Shown: positions 25,432 through 34,448, numbered from the stretch's first letter. The stretch is DNA of 64,000 nt from an uncultured Pelagibacteraceae bacterium (GCA_902569245.1 CACFTO010000005.1:1-64000); one strand, 5' to 3'. The notes: a model not told the origin generated them from the sequence alone. Numbers and translations are program-made.

Positions 25432-26477
25432 TTGAGTTCAACCTGAGCCTTCCGATCAGCCTCATCAACCACTTCTCCAAATCTTTCAGGATACTTTTCT
25501 CTTAACCATCCCATAATTCCCTCTGGAAAATAGATAACAATGACAACTATTAGTACTCCAAGGGCTACATACTGCCATCCAAGGAAGAATGTCCAAAAAC
25601 CCTCTTTAAATATATGAAAAACGGTAGCTCCAATTACAGGTCCCCATAAAGTTCCTTTACCACCTAATATTGCCATCAATACCATAAACACTCCCATTTC
25701 TCTTCCATCAAATGCAACATCAGTTGAATCTATATATCCAACAAGTCCACCCATGATACCTCCAGCTAGACCACAGAAAAACGCAGATATCATCCAACCA
25801 ATAATTTTATACTTCATAGTTTGGATACCCATGGCTTCTGCCTTATCTTCATTATCTCTTATTGCGTTAAGAACTAATTTAAACCTGGTTGAGTAAATTG
25901 CTTTAACAGCAAGAAATGTAAAAATTAAAACTGCGAAGCTACAAAAATAAAAAAATTCTCCTCTTGCTTCTAAACTTCCAACTTTTGGAAAAGGAGGAGT
26001 GGTAAATCCTTGACCCGCTCCAATTATTTCTATTCCTCCTGAAATTTCTCCAGCAGCAACACCTAAACCTAATGTGCAAATCGCAAAATAATGTCCTCTA
26101 AGTCCTAAAATTGAGTAGCCAATTAAACCTGCTACTATTGCAGGAACAATTGCAGCTACAGCAAGTCCTACTGCAAATCCTTGAAAAAATTGTGCAGGAG
26201 TATGGACAAATGTTTTTTCTCCACCACCTTCTGTCCACTCTGCTAAAGGAAAGAACATCCCAACTTGAACCGAGGCACAGAGATACATTCCAAGTCCATA
26301 AAAAAGAATATTTCCAAAAGTATTATATCCCATTTCTCCACCTTGAACATTCCATGTAATTGCTAAGATGATTAAAATACAAAGAATAGATAATTGAACT
26401 TTAAATGCTGGGAAAACAAAAGGTGCCGCGACACCAAATATTAAAATAGCAGCATATAAAATTATATTTTTATTCAT
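25428..26477 (-). CDS. livM: Liv-type ABC transporter permease LivM (system 2)
   Basis: A 349-residue permease of normal LivM length. Visible are ITWNVQGGEMGYNTFGNILFYGLG, LGLRGHYFAICTLGLGVAAGEISGG, LNAIRDNEDKAEAMGIQTMKYK (ATPase-contact loop), AILGGKGTLWGPVIGA and VIYFPEGIMGWLREKYPERFGE. About ten membrane segments. It overlaps livG by 4 bp and shares a base with the end of livH. Confidence 0.92.
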   Translation of the reverse strand: MNKNIILYAAILIFGVAAPFVFPAFKVQLSILCILIILAITWNVQGGEMGYNTFGNILFYGLGMYLCASVQVGMFFPLAEWTEGGGEKTFVHTPAQFFQGFAVGLAVAAIVPAIVAGLIGYSILGLRGHYFAICTLGLGVAAGEISGGIEIIGAGQGFTTPPFPKVGSLEARGEFFYFCSFAVLIFTFLAVKAIYSTRFKLVLNAIRDNEDKAEAMGIQTMKYKIIGWMISAFFCGLAGGIMGGLVGYIDSTDVAFDGREMGVFMVLMAILGGKGTLWGPVIGATVFHIFKEGFWTFFLGWQYVALGVLIVVIVIYFPEGIMGWLREKYPERFGEVVDEADRKAQVELK

Positions 26478-27370
26478 TATTTTAAGTACTCTCTTTTTTT
26501 AGAAAGTTTAAATCTTCTATAGACTAAAATTAAAACTAATAATAAAAATACAGAGCCTATTCTAAATTCTGTTCCTAAAATATAATCTGCAAATTCTTCA
26601 AAAACACCAAGGCCCATTCCTGACATGGCTACGCCAGGTAAATTTCCTAAACCTGCAACAATTACAATCATAAAAGATCTAATTGTGTAAGGTAATCCCA
26701 TATAAGGGTGTATTGTAAATGTAATCGATATTAGTGCTCCAGCAACTCCACACAAAGCTGCGTTAATTCCAAAAGTAGCTGCATAAACTTTTTCTGTGTC
26801 TACACCTAATATTTTTGCAGCTCTTGCATTTTGAGCAGTTGCTCTAATAGCTCGTCCTAGTTTTGATTTTTTCATATAAATCACTAATCCAATAGCAAAT
26901 ACTATGCTTATAAATGCTGAGAAAATCTTAGAATTTGGTAATGTTACAGAATTATCAAACAACATAGTTGTTCCATAACCTGAATTAGCAAGAACAACAT
27001 CAGCTCCAAATGCAAAATTCATTAATTGCATAAATAAAATACTTATGCCAAATGTTGCAAGAATTGAGATAAATAGATCTCTATCAACAACTTTATTAAT
27101 AACTAATTTATAAATAATAACCCCAACAAAATACATTATAATTGGCGAGACTATTACACCCCATGCTGGGTGAATTCCATAAAGATACATAAAGTATGCA
27201 ATGTACCCACCTAATATAACAAGATCACCTTGTGCAATATTAATTATATTCATAACTCCCCATTGAAGAGCCATTCCATATGCAATAAGTGCAAATAATA
27301 TTCCAAGTAACAATCCGTCTAAGACAGCTTGAACGGTTAACATTGGAACTTGAAATATTAAAAAATCCAT
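26477..27370 (-). CDS. livH: Liv-type ABC transporter permease LivH (system 2)
   Basis: A 297-residue permease with about eight membrane segments and the LivH marks DGLLLGILFALIAYGMALQWGVMNIINIAQGDLVILGGY, IRATAQNARAAKILGVDTEKVY and IVIVAGLGNLPGVAMSGMGLG. It follows the hairpin at 27395-27418, so its expression probably depends on read-through from the binding-protein gene. Confidence 0.92.
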   Translation of the reverse strand: MDFLIFQVPMLTVQAVLDGLLLGILFALIAYGMALQWGVMNIINIAQGDLVILGGYIAYFMYLYGIHPAWGVIVSPIIMYFVGVIIYKLVINKVVDRDLFISILATFGISILFMQLMNFAFGADVVLANSGYGTTMLFDNSVTLPNSKIFSAFISIVFAIGLVIYMKKSKLGRAIRATAQNARAAKILGVDTEKVYAATFGINAALCGVAGALISITFTIHPYMGLPYTIRSFMIVIVAGLGNLPGVAMSGMGLGVFEEFADYILGTEFRIGSVFLLLVLILVYRRFKLSKKREYLK

Positions 27371-27388
27371 AAATTTTTAAATGCTTAT

Positions 27389-27424
27389 AAAAAAAAGCCC
27401 CCTAATGCTAGGGGGCTTTTATTC
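27389..27424 (-). terminator. Intrinsic terminator/attenuator between the binding-protein gene and the permease genes
   Basis: A perfect 10-bp stem AAGCCCCCTA/TAGGGGGCTT (27395-27404 with 27409-27418) has a 4-base loop. On the minus strand it is followed by a run of seven T. It lies 15 bp after the binding-protein stop and 24 bp before livH. Such partial terminators make the binding protein more abundant than its permease. Confidence 0.88.
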
Positions 27425-27433
27425 TTTTTTATA

Positions 27434-28672
27434 TTATCTGTCTGACCACTTAGGAATTGGGTGAATTAATTCCGCTGAAGCCCATTTTAATGGAGCTACA
27501 ACTTTATTTTCACATTTTCCTGCATCATCACACATAACTTGAAATAATACCATTGGCTTATCAACGTTTTGACCACCTTCAGCAAATTTTATGTTCCCAT
27601 AAAAAGTTTGCATGTTAGTAGCAGCAAGAGCGTCTCTGACTTTCTTTTGGTCGAAAGATCCAGCTCTTTCAAAAGCATCTTTAAACACTAATAAAGCCGC
27701 AGAAGACTCTGCTGCTTGGTATGGTGGTGCATAACCAAACTCTTTAGTAAAGTCTGCATCATAAGTCATACCATCAGTAAAGAAATCATCTTTATAAGTT
27801 AGTGTTTTATGCCATTGAGAAGCACACAAAGCGTATTGTGAATTTGCACCATGTTGCTTAGATAGTTTTGCAGCATCACAGTGTGTCATTGCTAACATTG
27901 GAACATCAACCTTCATTTCAGCAATTTGTCTGATAGCTGTTAACGCGCCTTTTGTGTGCCCTGAAACAACAAGAACATCTGGTTTAGTTGCTTTAACTTT
28001 TGCTAAAGTTGCCGCCATATCATTAAGCTCTTTTGGAAGTTTGTCATCGATTATAATTTTTGATCCTGTTTCTTTTGCAGCATCTAAAATACCCAATCTA
28101 ACGTCCTGTGAGAATGCATCTTGCTCAAAAGCTTGTGCAATTCTTACACCTTTTCCACCATTAAGCTCAACTGCTGTTCTGATTGCAACATCCAAATATA
28201 AGTTCGCTGGTGCCAGCACCGCAAATAAGTATTTGTAACCTTTTGTAAACAAAGATCTTGATGCACCGTTAGCTTCTACCATTGGAACACCATATTTCTC
28301 TGTTACTGGTGCAATCGCTTTAGTCAAACCAGAACTGTAAGGTCCAAGCATAAACTCAACACCATCTTGTGAAATCAATCTTTCTGCAAGTTGCGCTGCT
28401 CTTTTAGGGTTTGACTCATCATCGTAGTAGATAATATCAAACATGTAAGTTTTTCCTCCAACTTTAACACCACCCATGCTGTTAATTCTGTCAACGGCCA
28501 TGTTATAACCGTTTTGAGTATGAACACCATTAGATGAATATTTTCCGGTTAAAGAAATTGCAGCACCTAATATAATTTTATCACCAACAACTTTTGCTAA
28601 TGAAACAACTGAAGTTGAAAATAAAATTGCTATTGCAGAAACAAATGTAATTATAATTTTTTTAATTTTCAT
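27434..28672 (-). CDS. Liv-type periplasmic amino acid-binding protein (system 2)
   Basis: A 412-residue binding protein with a Sec signal (cleavage near SLA at residue 26) and two LIV-receptor lobes: ILGAAISLTGKYSSNGVHTQNGYNMAV, FMLGPYSSGLTKAIAPVTEKYGVPMVEANGAS and VLVVSGHTKGALTAIRQ. Its coding sequence is visibly less A/T-biased than its neighbours, consistent with high expression. It has a good Shine-Dalgarno (GAGGAGAG) and heads the operon that continues through livHMGF, azlCD, glaH and system 1. The ligand may be a branched-chain or other amino acid or amide. Confidence 0.9.
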   Translation of the reverse strand: MKIKKIIITFVSAIAILFSTSVVSLAKVVGDKIILGAAISLTGKYSSNGVHTQNGYNMAVDRINSMGGVKVGGKTYMFDIIYYDDESNPKRAAQLAERLISQDGVEFMLGPYSSGLTKAIAPVTEKYGVPMVEANGASRSLFTKGYKYLFAVLAPANLYLDVAIRTAVELNGGKGVRIAQAFEQDAFSQDVRLGILDAAKETGSKIIIDDKLPKELNDMAATLAKVKATKPDVLVVSGHTKGALTAIRQIAEMKVDVPMLAMTHCDAAKLSKQHGANSQYALCASQWHKTLTYKDDFFTDGMTYDADFTKEFGYAPPYQAAESSAALLVFKDAFERAGSFDQKKVRDALAATNMQTFYGNIKFAEGGQNVDKPMVLFQVMCDDAGKCENKVVAPLKWASAELIHPIPKWSDR

Positions 28673-28769
28673 TTCTCTCCTCTTTTATTTATTATTAATT
28701 AATTAATTTAAGTCTTATTTAACTAAGAAATTAATTCTTTTGCAAGTAACAGTAGTATCGCATTAACGC
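28673..28769 (-). promoter_or_regulatory. 97-bp spacer carrying the promoter of the second Liv operon
   Basis: Between the RhtB-like gene and the binding-protein gene lies very A/T-rich DNA with repeated TTAA. On the minus strand a TTGCAA (28740-28745) could be a -35 element, with A/T-rich -10 candidates about 18 bases downstream. Short inverted repeats (AAGAA/TTCTT) flank this. I see no known riboswitch and no strong terminator for the upstream gene. Confidence 0.3.
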
Positions 28770-29384
28770 CTAATATTGTTGCATAAATGCAATTATAGCT
28801 GCTATCACAATTAAAACGCACGCAGAAATTGTGTTTATAACCTTTGCGTTAGCTTTAACCCAAGTAATCATTTTATTTGCTAGAATAGCGTAACCAATTA
28901 AAGATAAAAAATCTAAAATCACGTATGTGGTTATTAAGATAATAAATTGAGCAACATAATTAGAGTTAAAATCAATAAATTGTGGAAAGATAAATGGAAA
29001 AAACATCCAAGCCTTAGGGCTTGTGCCAGCAACTAAAAAACCATCTTTGAAAAAAGATAAAAAACTTTTTCCCAATTTCTCATCAGAATTTATACTTTTT
29101 GGTCGGGATTTATAAATATCATAAGCAAGATATAGAATATAAACTATTCCAACCCACTTAAATGTATTAAGCAACTTAGGATTATCTGAAATAAATGAAC
29201 CAATAACAAATATAACAAGAGTTGCTTGAATAATATTTGCAGTAACATCTCCTAATGCTGTCCATACACATTTCTTAACTCCATAATTCATTGAATATGA
29301 AATTATTACTATCCTAGGTGTTCCAGGCGTAATAAACATGAAGAGAATTATTTGGAGAAAAAGGAAATAATTTAGAGGAAGCAT
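28770..29384 (-). CDS. LysE/RhtB-family amino acid exporter
   Basis: A 204-residue membrane protein with about six hydrophobic segments. The RhtB family signature is seen in FMFITPGTPRIVIISYSMNYGVKKCVWTALGDVTANIIQ and in FLVAGTSPKAWMFFPFIFPQF. It differs from the ArgO-like protein at 16160 and is more like homoserine/threonine exporters. It is transcribed from the spacer at 29385-29504, which holds two nested inverted repeats, and stands upstream of the second Liv operon with a 97-bp gap. Confidence 0.85.
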   Translation of the reverse strand: MLPLNYFLFLQIILFMFITPGTPRIVIISYSMNYGVKKCVWTALGDVTANIIQATLVIFVIGSFISDNPKLLNTFKWVGIVYILYLAYDIYKSRPKSINSDEKLGKSFLSFFKDGFLVAGTSPKAWMFFPFIFPQFIDFNSNYVAQFIILITTYVILDFLSLIGYAILANKMITWVKANAKVINTISACVLIVIAAIIAFMQQY

Positions 29385-29385
29385 C

Positions 29386-29438
29386 TTAGGATAGTCCTAA
29401 AAAACCGGGAGCTAAAGATGGCTAGATAGGACTATCTA
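29386..29438. promoter_or_regulatory. Paired inverted repeats between divergent exporter and DUF2805 genes
   Basis: TTAGGA-TAG-TCCTAA (29386-29400) and TAGATAG-GA-CTATCTA (29423-29438) are each nearly perfect inverted repeats. They also contain the same ten-base word in opposite orientation: GATAGTCCTA at 29390-29399 and TAGGACTATC at 29427-29436. Two copies of one regulator site is the simplest reading; a 10-bp stem-loop is the alternative. The first copy begins 1 base upstream of the exporter start codon. Confidence 0.45.
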
Positions 29439-29504
29439 AAAGTGATATTATCATAGGCATTAATATTTGCATTAAAATTTATTTAGAGTTTTGCTGAAAA
29501 ATCT

Positions 29505-29804
29505 ATGAAAAAAAGTCACAGGCCTACAACCAAAGTCAAAAATCCTGAGCCAAAACCAGGAAGTCCAGACTGGGTTATCTGGGCAGCATGGGCTGACAGA
29601 ATAACATTCGAGGAAATAGAAAAAAAAACAGGCAAAACTGAAGCCGATGTAATTAAGATAATGAGAAGAAATCTCAAAACCTCATCTTTCAGGTTATGGA
29701 GAAAAAGAGTAAATTCACAAAGTATTAAACATAGAAAAAAATTTGAATATTCAAGAAAACAAATAAGAGTAAAAATTAAGAAAAATGAAATTCTTAACTG
29801 GTAA
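29505..29804 (+). CDS. DUF2805 / TIGR03643-family small basic protein
   Basis: A 99-residue, strongly basic protein. The conserved core GSPDWVIWAAWADRITFEEIEKKTGKTEADVIKIMRRNLKTSSFRLWRKRV matches the TIGR03643 (DUF2805) family. The middle section looks like a helix-turn-helix (I-x-E-K-K-T-G-x-T-E-A-x-V), so DNA or RNA binding is plausible but not shown. Family function is unknown. A 98-residue frame on the opposite strand is only its shadow. Confidence 0.8.
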   Translation: MKKSHRPTTKVKNPEPKPGSPDWVIWAAWADRITFEEIEKKTGKTEADVIKIMRRNLKTSSFRLWRKRVNSQSIKHRKKFEYSRKQIRVKIKKNEILNW

Positions 29805-29832
29805 ATTAGCAAAATATAATTATATCTAAGGT

Positions 29833-30087
29833 ATGAAAAATATAACTATGTATTCAGGCCCGATGTGCGCCTTTTGTGATGCTGCAAAAAGATTGTTGAA
29901 TAGAAATAATCTTGAATACAAAGTGATTGATGTATCAACTGGTCCAGATTTAAGAGATGAAATGATTAAAAAAGCAAATGGAAAACGTACAATTCCTCAA
30001 ATCTTTTTTAATGATGAACATATTGGTGGTTATCAAGAACTTAGAGATCTAGAAAAAAATGGTACTTTAGAAGCATCTTTAAAGTAA
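29833..30087 (+). CDS. grxC: Glutaredoxin 3 (GrxC type)
   Basis: An 84-residue dithiol glutaredoxin that reduces disulfides and mixed disulfides with glutathione. The active site C12-A-F-C15 replaces the common CPYC; the cis-proline strand RTIPQIFFN and the glutathione-binding GGYQEL complete the fold. Length is exactly that of bacterial Grx3. It lies 28 bp after the DUF2805 gene and is convergent with the next gene, whose stop is 1 bp away. Confidence 0.93.
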   Translation: MKNITMYSGPMCAFCDAAKRLLNRNNLEYKVIDVSTGPDLRDEMIKKANGKRTIPQIFFNDEHIGGYQELRDLEKNGTLEASLK

Positions 30088-30088
30088 A

Positions 30089-31324
30089 TTAATTCCAATC
30101 TATCAAACCTAGTTGTTTTTTTGCTAATTCACTTAAATCATTAATTTTAGTTCTTCCTTTATAATTAACTTCGTAGTCCTCAGCGGCAAAATCTGGTGGA
30201 CTTTTACCTTCGATAAATTTTTTTGATTGTTTTTTTATGTAATTAATATTTTTTTTACAATATGGAGTTGCTCCTACATATACAACATTTGAAAAAGTTT
30301 TACCCAAATGTTTTTCTTCAACAGCATGCACAACATCGGGGTGCCACCAAATAGTATCTCCAGGATACATTTTTGGAATTGAAATTAAACCTTTTAACAA
30401 TAAGCTATGATATTTTTCATTTATCGATAAAGCTTTTCCTGCTTTTGAACCACATAACTCATTTTCAGGCACATCATCTAGTAAAGCTCTTGTTAACACA
30501 TATGCCATTCCTTTAGCGATAGGAATTAATTGTAAAGTTCCATCATTTGGACCTTGCTCTGTTAAAGCGGTCCATCCTTGGAATGTTCTAAATACATGCG
30601 CTACCGCAGGTGACTCAAATTCAATTGTTTCATCTCTATATTTTGCATCAAACGGATTATAATTTTCGAAATTATCTGAAAAAATATCATTATAAATTTT
30701 TTGATATGCATTATCGGTCCATCTTTCAATCGATCCAGCATCGCAATGTGGTGATAACCCCAATGTATCGTCTCCTGGTTCTCTTCTTCTCACTCGATCC
30801 GCGTACACAAGTTCTTTATTTGGATCAAAAACACTTTTATCCTTATACTTATAATTCCAAAGATTATTTAGCCATTTTTTAACCTTTTCCATTTCTTGAG
30901 AGTGTCTAATTTCTGATTGTGCTTTAGACCAATACAATCCGAAAATTTGAGGTTTTCCTGATTTGAGCTCACTAAAATATTTATCTATACCTATTTTTTT
31001 TTTTTGATCTTCAAAATAATTGTTTTCTAAAACATATTGATCTAGATTTTTATTAAGATCTTTCATTTTTTTTTCACCAAAAACATTTCTTATTATTACA
31101 CAACCACGTTTCAGAACCTTCTCATTAATAGTCCTTTCATTTTCGATTAAAATATTTTTAAATTCTATTTCTGGGATAATCGAATTCTCAAAACGTTTAA
31201 TTAACTCAACTTCTTTTTTGATATATTTCTCAATATTTTTAAAATTACTTAAATGATTTTTCGACTTATTTTTTAACTTGATTTTTTCAGAGATGATCTT
31301 GTTTTGTATTTCAATTATATTCAT
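30089..31324 (-). CDS. DUF1479 (YbiU-like) predicted Fe(II)/2OG oxygenase-fold protein
   Basis: A 411-residue protein clearly related to E. coli YbiU. Shared segments are YWSKAQSEIRHSQEM, LVYADRVRRREPGDDTLGLSPHCDAGSIERW, VFRTFQGWTAL, MAYVLTRALLDDVPENELCG and PGDTIWWHPDVVHAVE. The HxD (H-C-D in SPHCDAG) and the late histidine in DVVHAVE have the spacing of an iron-dependent dioxygenase, which supports an oxygenase role. The reaction is unknown. It is a single gene with its own start, 13 bp after msrB in the direction of transcription. Confidence 0.82.
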   Translation of the reverse strand: MNIIEIQNKIISEKIKLKNKSKNHLSNFKNIEKYIKKEVELIKRFENSIIPEIEFKNILIENERTINEKVLKRGCVIIRNVFGEKKMKDLNKNLDQYVLENNYFEDQKKKIGIDKYFSELKSGKPQIFGLYWSKAQSEIRHSQEMEKVKKWLNNLWNYKYKDKSVFDPNKELVYADRVRRREPGDDTLGLSPHCDAGSIERWTDNAYQKIYNDIFSDNFENYNPFDAKYRDETIEFESPAVAHVFRTFQGWTALTEQGPNDGTLQLIPIAKGMAYVLTRALLDDVPENELCGSKAGKALSINEKYHSLLLKGLISIPKMYPGDTIWWHPDVVHAVEEKHLGKTFSNVVYVGATPYCKKNINYIKKQSKKFIEGKSPPDFAAEDYEVNYKGRTKINDLSELAKKQLGLIDWN

Positions 31325-31337
31325 AATTTGAAATCAA

Positions 31338-31706
31338 TTATTTAGGTTTAAAAACTAAGCAAACTCCATTATTACAGTATCTTTTTCCTGTTGGTTGTGG
31401 GCCATCATCAAATATATGGCCGTGATGTCCTCCACATTTCTTGCAATGGTACTCGGTTCTGGCATAACCGATATGATAATCTGTTGTAGTTTCAAATGCA
31501 TCAGGTAGAGACTCATAAAATGATGGCCAACCAGAGCCACTTTCATACTTTGTATTAGAGTCAAACAATTTCACTCCACAGTTTGCACAATGATAACTCC
31601 CCTCTCTCTTTTCAAAATTAAGTTCGCTTGAACCTGGTGGCTCTGTTGCTTCTTCAAATAATACTTTATTTTGTTGATGAGTTAAATTTGGATTATTTTT
31701 TGTCAT
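31338..31706 (-). CDS. msrB: Peptide-methionine (R)-S-oxide reductase MsrB
   Basis: A 122-residue methionine sulfoxide reductase B that repairs oxidised methionine in proteins. Zinc ligands are C40 and C43 (CANC) and C88 and C91 (CKKC); the catalytic cysteine is C111 in GKRYCNNG. The substrate motif SGSGWPSF is intact. An extra C116 near the end could be the resolving cysteine. It overlaps the deacetylase-like gene by 14 bp, so it belongs to the minus-strand run that begins at 39110. Confidence 0.94.
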   Translation of the reverse strand: MTKNNPNLTHQQNKVLFEEATEPPGSSELNFEKREGSYHCANCGVKLFDSNTKYESGSGWPSFYESLPDAFETTTDYHIGYARTEYHCKKCGGHHGHIFDDGPQPTGKRYCNNGVCLVFKPK

Positions 31707-32598
31707 TTAAATATTTAGCACAATTTTTATGCAAACTTGCATGTAATTCAATAAGTTTTTTAAAGTCTTTATTGTAACCACCACCTAAAACTCCACAAAT
31801 AGGAACTCTTCTTGTAAAAAAGTTTTTAATAACCATCTCGTCTCTTTTATTAATTCCTTTGTCAGTAATGCACAACTTACCTAATCTATCATCTAAATGA
31901 ATGTCAACTCCTGCGATATAAAAAACAAAATCAAAATTAAAATCGTTTAAAAAAATTAAATTTTGTTTTAAAATATCTAAATACTGATCATCTTCCATAT
32001 TTTGTTCAAGTTCAATGTCCAGATCACTTTTTGATTTAATCGGTGGATAATTTACTTTTGTGTGCATACTAAATGTAAAAACGTTATTTTCATTTTTAAA
32101 TATTTCTGAATTTCCATTACCTTGGTGAACATCTAAATCAACTATAAGGATTTTGTTAGCCAACCCTCTATTCAAAAGATATTTTGCAGCAACAGCCACA
32201 TCATTAAAAACACAAAAACCAGCTCCCTCGTCATAAATAGCATGATGACTTCCACCAGCTGTATTACAAGCTATTCCATAATTAATTGCTAATTTAGAGG
32301 CCAATACGGTTCCGCCTGTTGCAACTAAAGATCTTCTGACCACACTATCAACTAAAGGGAAACCTATTTTTTTAACCAATCTTTGCTCTAATGTTTTATT
32401 TTTAATTTTTAAAATATACTCCTCCGAGTGAACCTCTTTAAGTGTATCTACTGAGCATGGATCAGGTTTATAAAACTTCTTAACCACCTTTTCTTTTTTA
32501 AGAAAACTTGCTAATTCACCAAACTTTTTAATTGGAAATTTATTATCATCACCAATTTTTGCTTCATAATCAGGGTGATTTACAACTGGTAATTCCAC
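31693..32598 (-). CDS. Histone-deacetylase-family (acetoin utilisation-like) amidohydrolase
   Basis: A 301-residue zinc hydrolase of the HDAC/AcuC/acetylpolyamine amidohydrolase superfamily. The paired histidines H118-H119 (GGSHHAIYDEG), zinc ligands D156 and H158 (VDLDVHQGNG) and D232 (AGVDIHLDDRLG) are all present, so it should be active. Bacterial members remove acetyl groups from polyamines, acetoin-related proteins or other acyl-amines. It lies 1 bp after a 2-hydroxyacid dehydrogenase gene. Substrate unknown. Confidence 0.88.
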   Translation of the reverse strand: MELPVVNHPDYEAKIGDDNKFPIKKFGELASFLKKEKVVKKFYKPDPCSVDTLKEVHSEEYILKIKNKTLEQRLVKKIGFPLVDSVVRRSLVATGGTVLASKLAINYGIACNTAGGSHHAIYDEGAGFCVFNDVAVAAKYLLNRGLANKILIVDLDVHQGNGNSEIFKNENNVFTFSMHTKVNYPPIKSKSDLDIELEQNMEDDQYLDILKQNLIFLNDFNFDFVFYIAGVDIHLDDRLGKLCITDKGINKRDEMVIKNFFTRRVPICGVLGGGYNKDFKKLIELHASLHKNCAKYLNDKK

Positions 32599-32599
32599 T

Positions 32600-33550
32600 T
32601 TACTTTATTTCTCGAATAGGCTTACCAGCAACACAGGCTTCTAAATTCTCAATCATTTGTGTATAGAAAATAGAATAATTTTCAGCTGTGACGTAACCTA
32701 CGTGTGGAAGCAAAAGTGCGTTAGGCACAAATCTCAATTTATGACCACTGGGTAGAGGTTCTTTATCATAAACATCGATACCAGCTCCAGCAATTACATT
32801 AGTTGAAAGAGCTATAATTAAATCGTCTTCGTTTACAATCGGACCTCTTGAAGTATTAATTAGAAAAGCAGTTTTTTTCATTTTATCAAATTCAGCAAGT
32901 TTGATACAATCCTTGTATCTTTCGCCTCCCTGAACATGAATTGAAATAAAGTCAGAGTTTTGAATAAGATCCTCTTTGCTAGATGGCAAAACATCAAGTT
33001 CTTTACACTTATCTAGACTTAAATTTTCACTCCAAGCCATAACTTGCATGCCAAAAGCTTTTGCTATTTTAGCAACTTGGTATCCAACTTTTCCTAAACC
33101 AATAACTCCTAAAATTTTACCTTTTAATTCTATGCCTACCGTTGTCTGCCAATAACCTTGATACATATTATCAACCTCAACTTTAATATTCCTTGCAAGG
33201 CCTAAGATTAAAGCCCATGTTAACTCGCATGTTGGATTTGAATTAATTTCAGTTCCAGTAACAATAATTTTTGCTTTCTTTGCTGCCTCTAGATCTATTG
33301 CTTTATTTCTCATTCCGCTTGTTGAAATATATTTTAGTTTTTTTAAATTTTTAATGAGATTTGAACTTATTATAGTTCTCTCCCTCATGATAAGCAGAGC
33401 TTCAAATTCTTTTAATTTTTCAATAGCATCATCTTCATTTTCAAAAGGTTCGCTAAAAATCTCAATATCAAACCTTGATGAAAGATTTTTCAAATCTATA
33501 AATTCTTGAGCAACGTTTTGATAATCGTCTAAAATGGCTACCTTAAGCAT
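32600..33550 (-). CDS. D-2-hydroxyacid dehydrogenase family protein
   Basis: A protein of about 316 residues from the NAD-dependent D-2-hydroxyacid dehydrogenase family. The Rossmann motif is GVIGLGKVGYQVA, the substrate arginine lies in INTSRGPIVNEDD, the acid in DVYDKEPLP and the histidine in LLPHVGYVT. I start it at ATG 33550 (MLKVAILDDYQN); a 12-residue extension from 33586 adds no family sequence. It overlaps the upstream transporter by 8 bp. Probable substrates are 2-oxoacids such as those made by the D-amino acid dehydrogenase-like protein in the same operon. Confidence 0.85.
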   Translation of the reverse strand: MLKVAILDDYQNVAQEFIDLKNLSSRFDIEIFSEPFENEDDAIEKLKEFEALLIMRERTIISSNLIKNLKKLKYISTSGMRNKAIDLEAAKKAKIIVTGTEINSNPTCELTWALILGLARNIKVEVDNMYQGYWQTTVGIELKGKILGVIGLGKVGYQVAKIAKAFGMQVMAWSENLSLDKCKELDVLPSSKEDLIQNSDFISIHVQGGERYKDCIKLAEFDKMKKTAFLINTSRGPIVNEDDLIIALSTNVIAGAGIDVYDKEPLPSGHKLRFVPNALLLPHVGYVTAENYSIFYTQMIENLEACVAGKPIREIK

Positions 33551-34448
33551 TTTGAGTTTTTTTGTTTGAGATTGTAATACCAGCAATTATAAAAATTGCA
33601 CCTAAGAAATGATAAAATAAAATTTTTTCATTGAAAATTATCATAGCCATTATTGCACCTAGAATTGGCATCAAATGAAGAAAAACTCCAGATCTATTAG
33701 CGCCAATAAGTTTTACACCTTTTATCCAAAACAGAAATGAGATTAGACCAGGGAAAAAAACAACATAGAATAAAACTAAATAAAAAGAGGATTGTAATTT
33801 GATTACACTGCCCAAACTATAATCAATAAAATACATTGGTATAAGAAAAATTACTCCAAAAGTAATAACAACCTGTAATAAAGAAATTGGCGATAGATTG
33901 AATTCCTTTTTTTTCAAAAGAGCCGAATAAAGTGACCATGCAAACATTGCAATTAATGCAAAAATGTCTCCTTTGTTAAAAGACAAATTTAATAAATTGT
34001 TTAAATTTGCTTTAGTTATTATAAAAAAAACACCTGTAAGTGAGAGAAATACTCCTATTATTTGAAATGAATTTGTTTTCTCAATTCTAAGTAAAGATGA
34101 AAATAATATAATCATAACTGGCACTGTTGATATCATAAGCACTCCAGTAATAACTTGGGTATGTCTCAGCGAGTAAAAAAGAGCTGAATTAAAAACTGTC
34201 ACAGCCAAAATTCCTAACAATGAAAATAAAAAAATATTATCTATTATAATTTTTTTGTTATTTAATAATTCTTTATAAGTGAACGGAAGTAAAACTAACC
34301 AAGCCAAAAACCATCTATAAAAATTTAAAGATATCGGTGGAATATCAATAATACTTGCAGCTTTTCCTACTATAAAATTTCCTGCCCAAAATAAACAAGC
34401 TAAAACCAAATAAAGAGAGGCTAAATATAAAGGGCTAAGTGTTTTCAT
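33543..34448 (-). CDS. EamA/DMT-superfamily transporter
   Basis: A 301-residue inner-membrane protein with ten hydrophobic segments and two EamA repeats (LYLVLACLFWAGNFIVGKAASIIDIPPISLNFYRW at the start). It overlaps the giant oxidoreductase gene upstream by 14 bp and the hydroxyacid dehydrogenase downstream by 8 bp, indicating tight co-expression. Third EamA protein in this window; substrate unknown. Confidence 0.87.
   Translation of the reverse strand: MKTLSPLYLASLYLVLACLFWAGNFIVGKAASIIDIPPISLNFYRWFLAWLVLLPFTYKELLNNKKIIIDNIFLFSLLGILAVTVFNSALFYSLRHTQVITGVLMISTVPVMIILFSSLLRIEKTNSFQIIGVFLSLTGVFFIITKANLNNLLNLSFNKGDIFALIAMFAWSLYSALLKKKEFNLSPISLLQVVITFGVIFLIPMYFIDYSLGSVIKLQSSFYLVLFYVVFFPGLISFLFWIKGVKLIGANRSGVFLHLMPILGAIMAMIIFNEKILFYHFLGAIFIIAGITISNKKTQNA

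Noticed and set aside
28680..28715. TTAA repeat block as a tandem repeat locus
   Set aside because: It is only a short A/T-rich stretch (repeated TTAA) and is expected at this base composition.
29516..29812. 98-codon minus-strand frame opposite DUF2805
   Set aside because: The plus-strand product matches a known family across its length; the antisense reading matches nothing and has no ribosome site.
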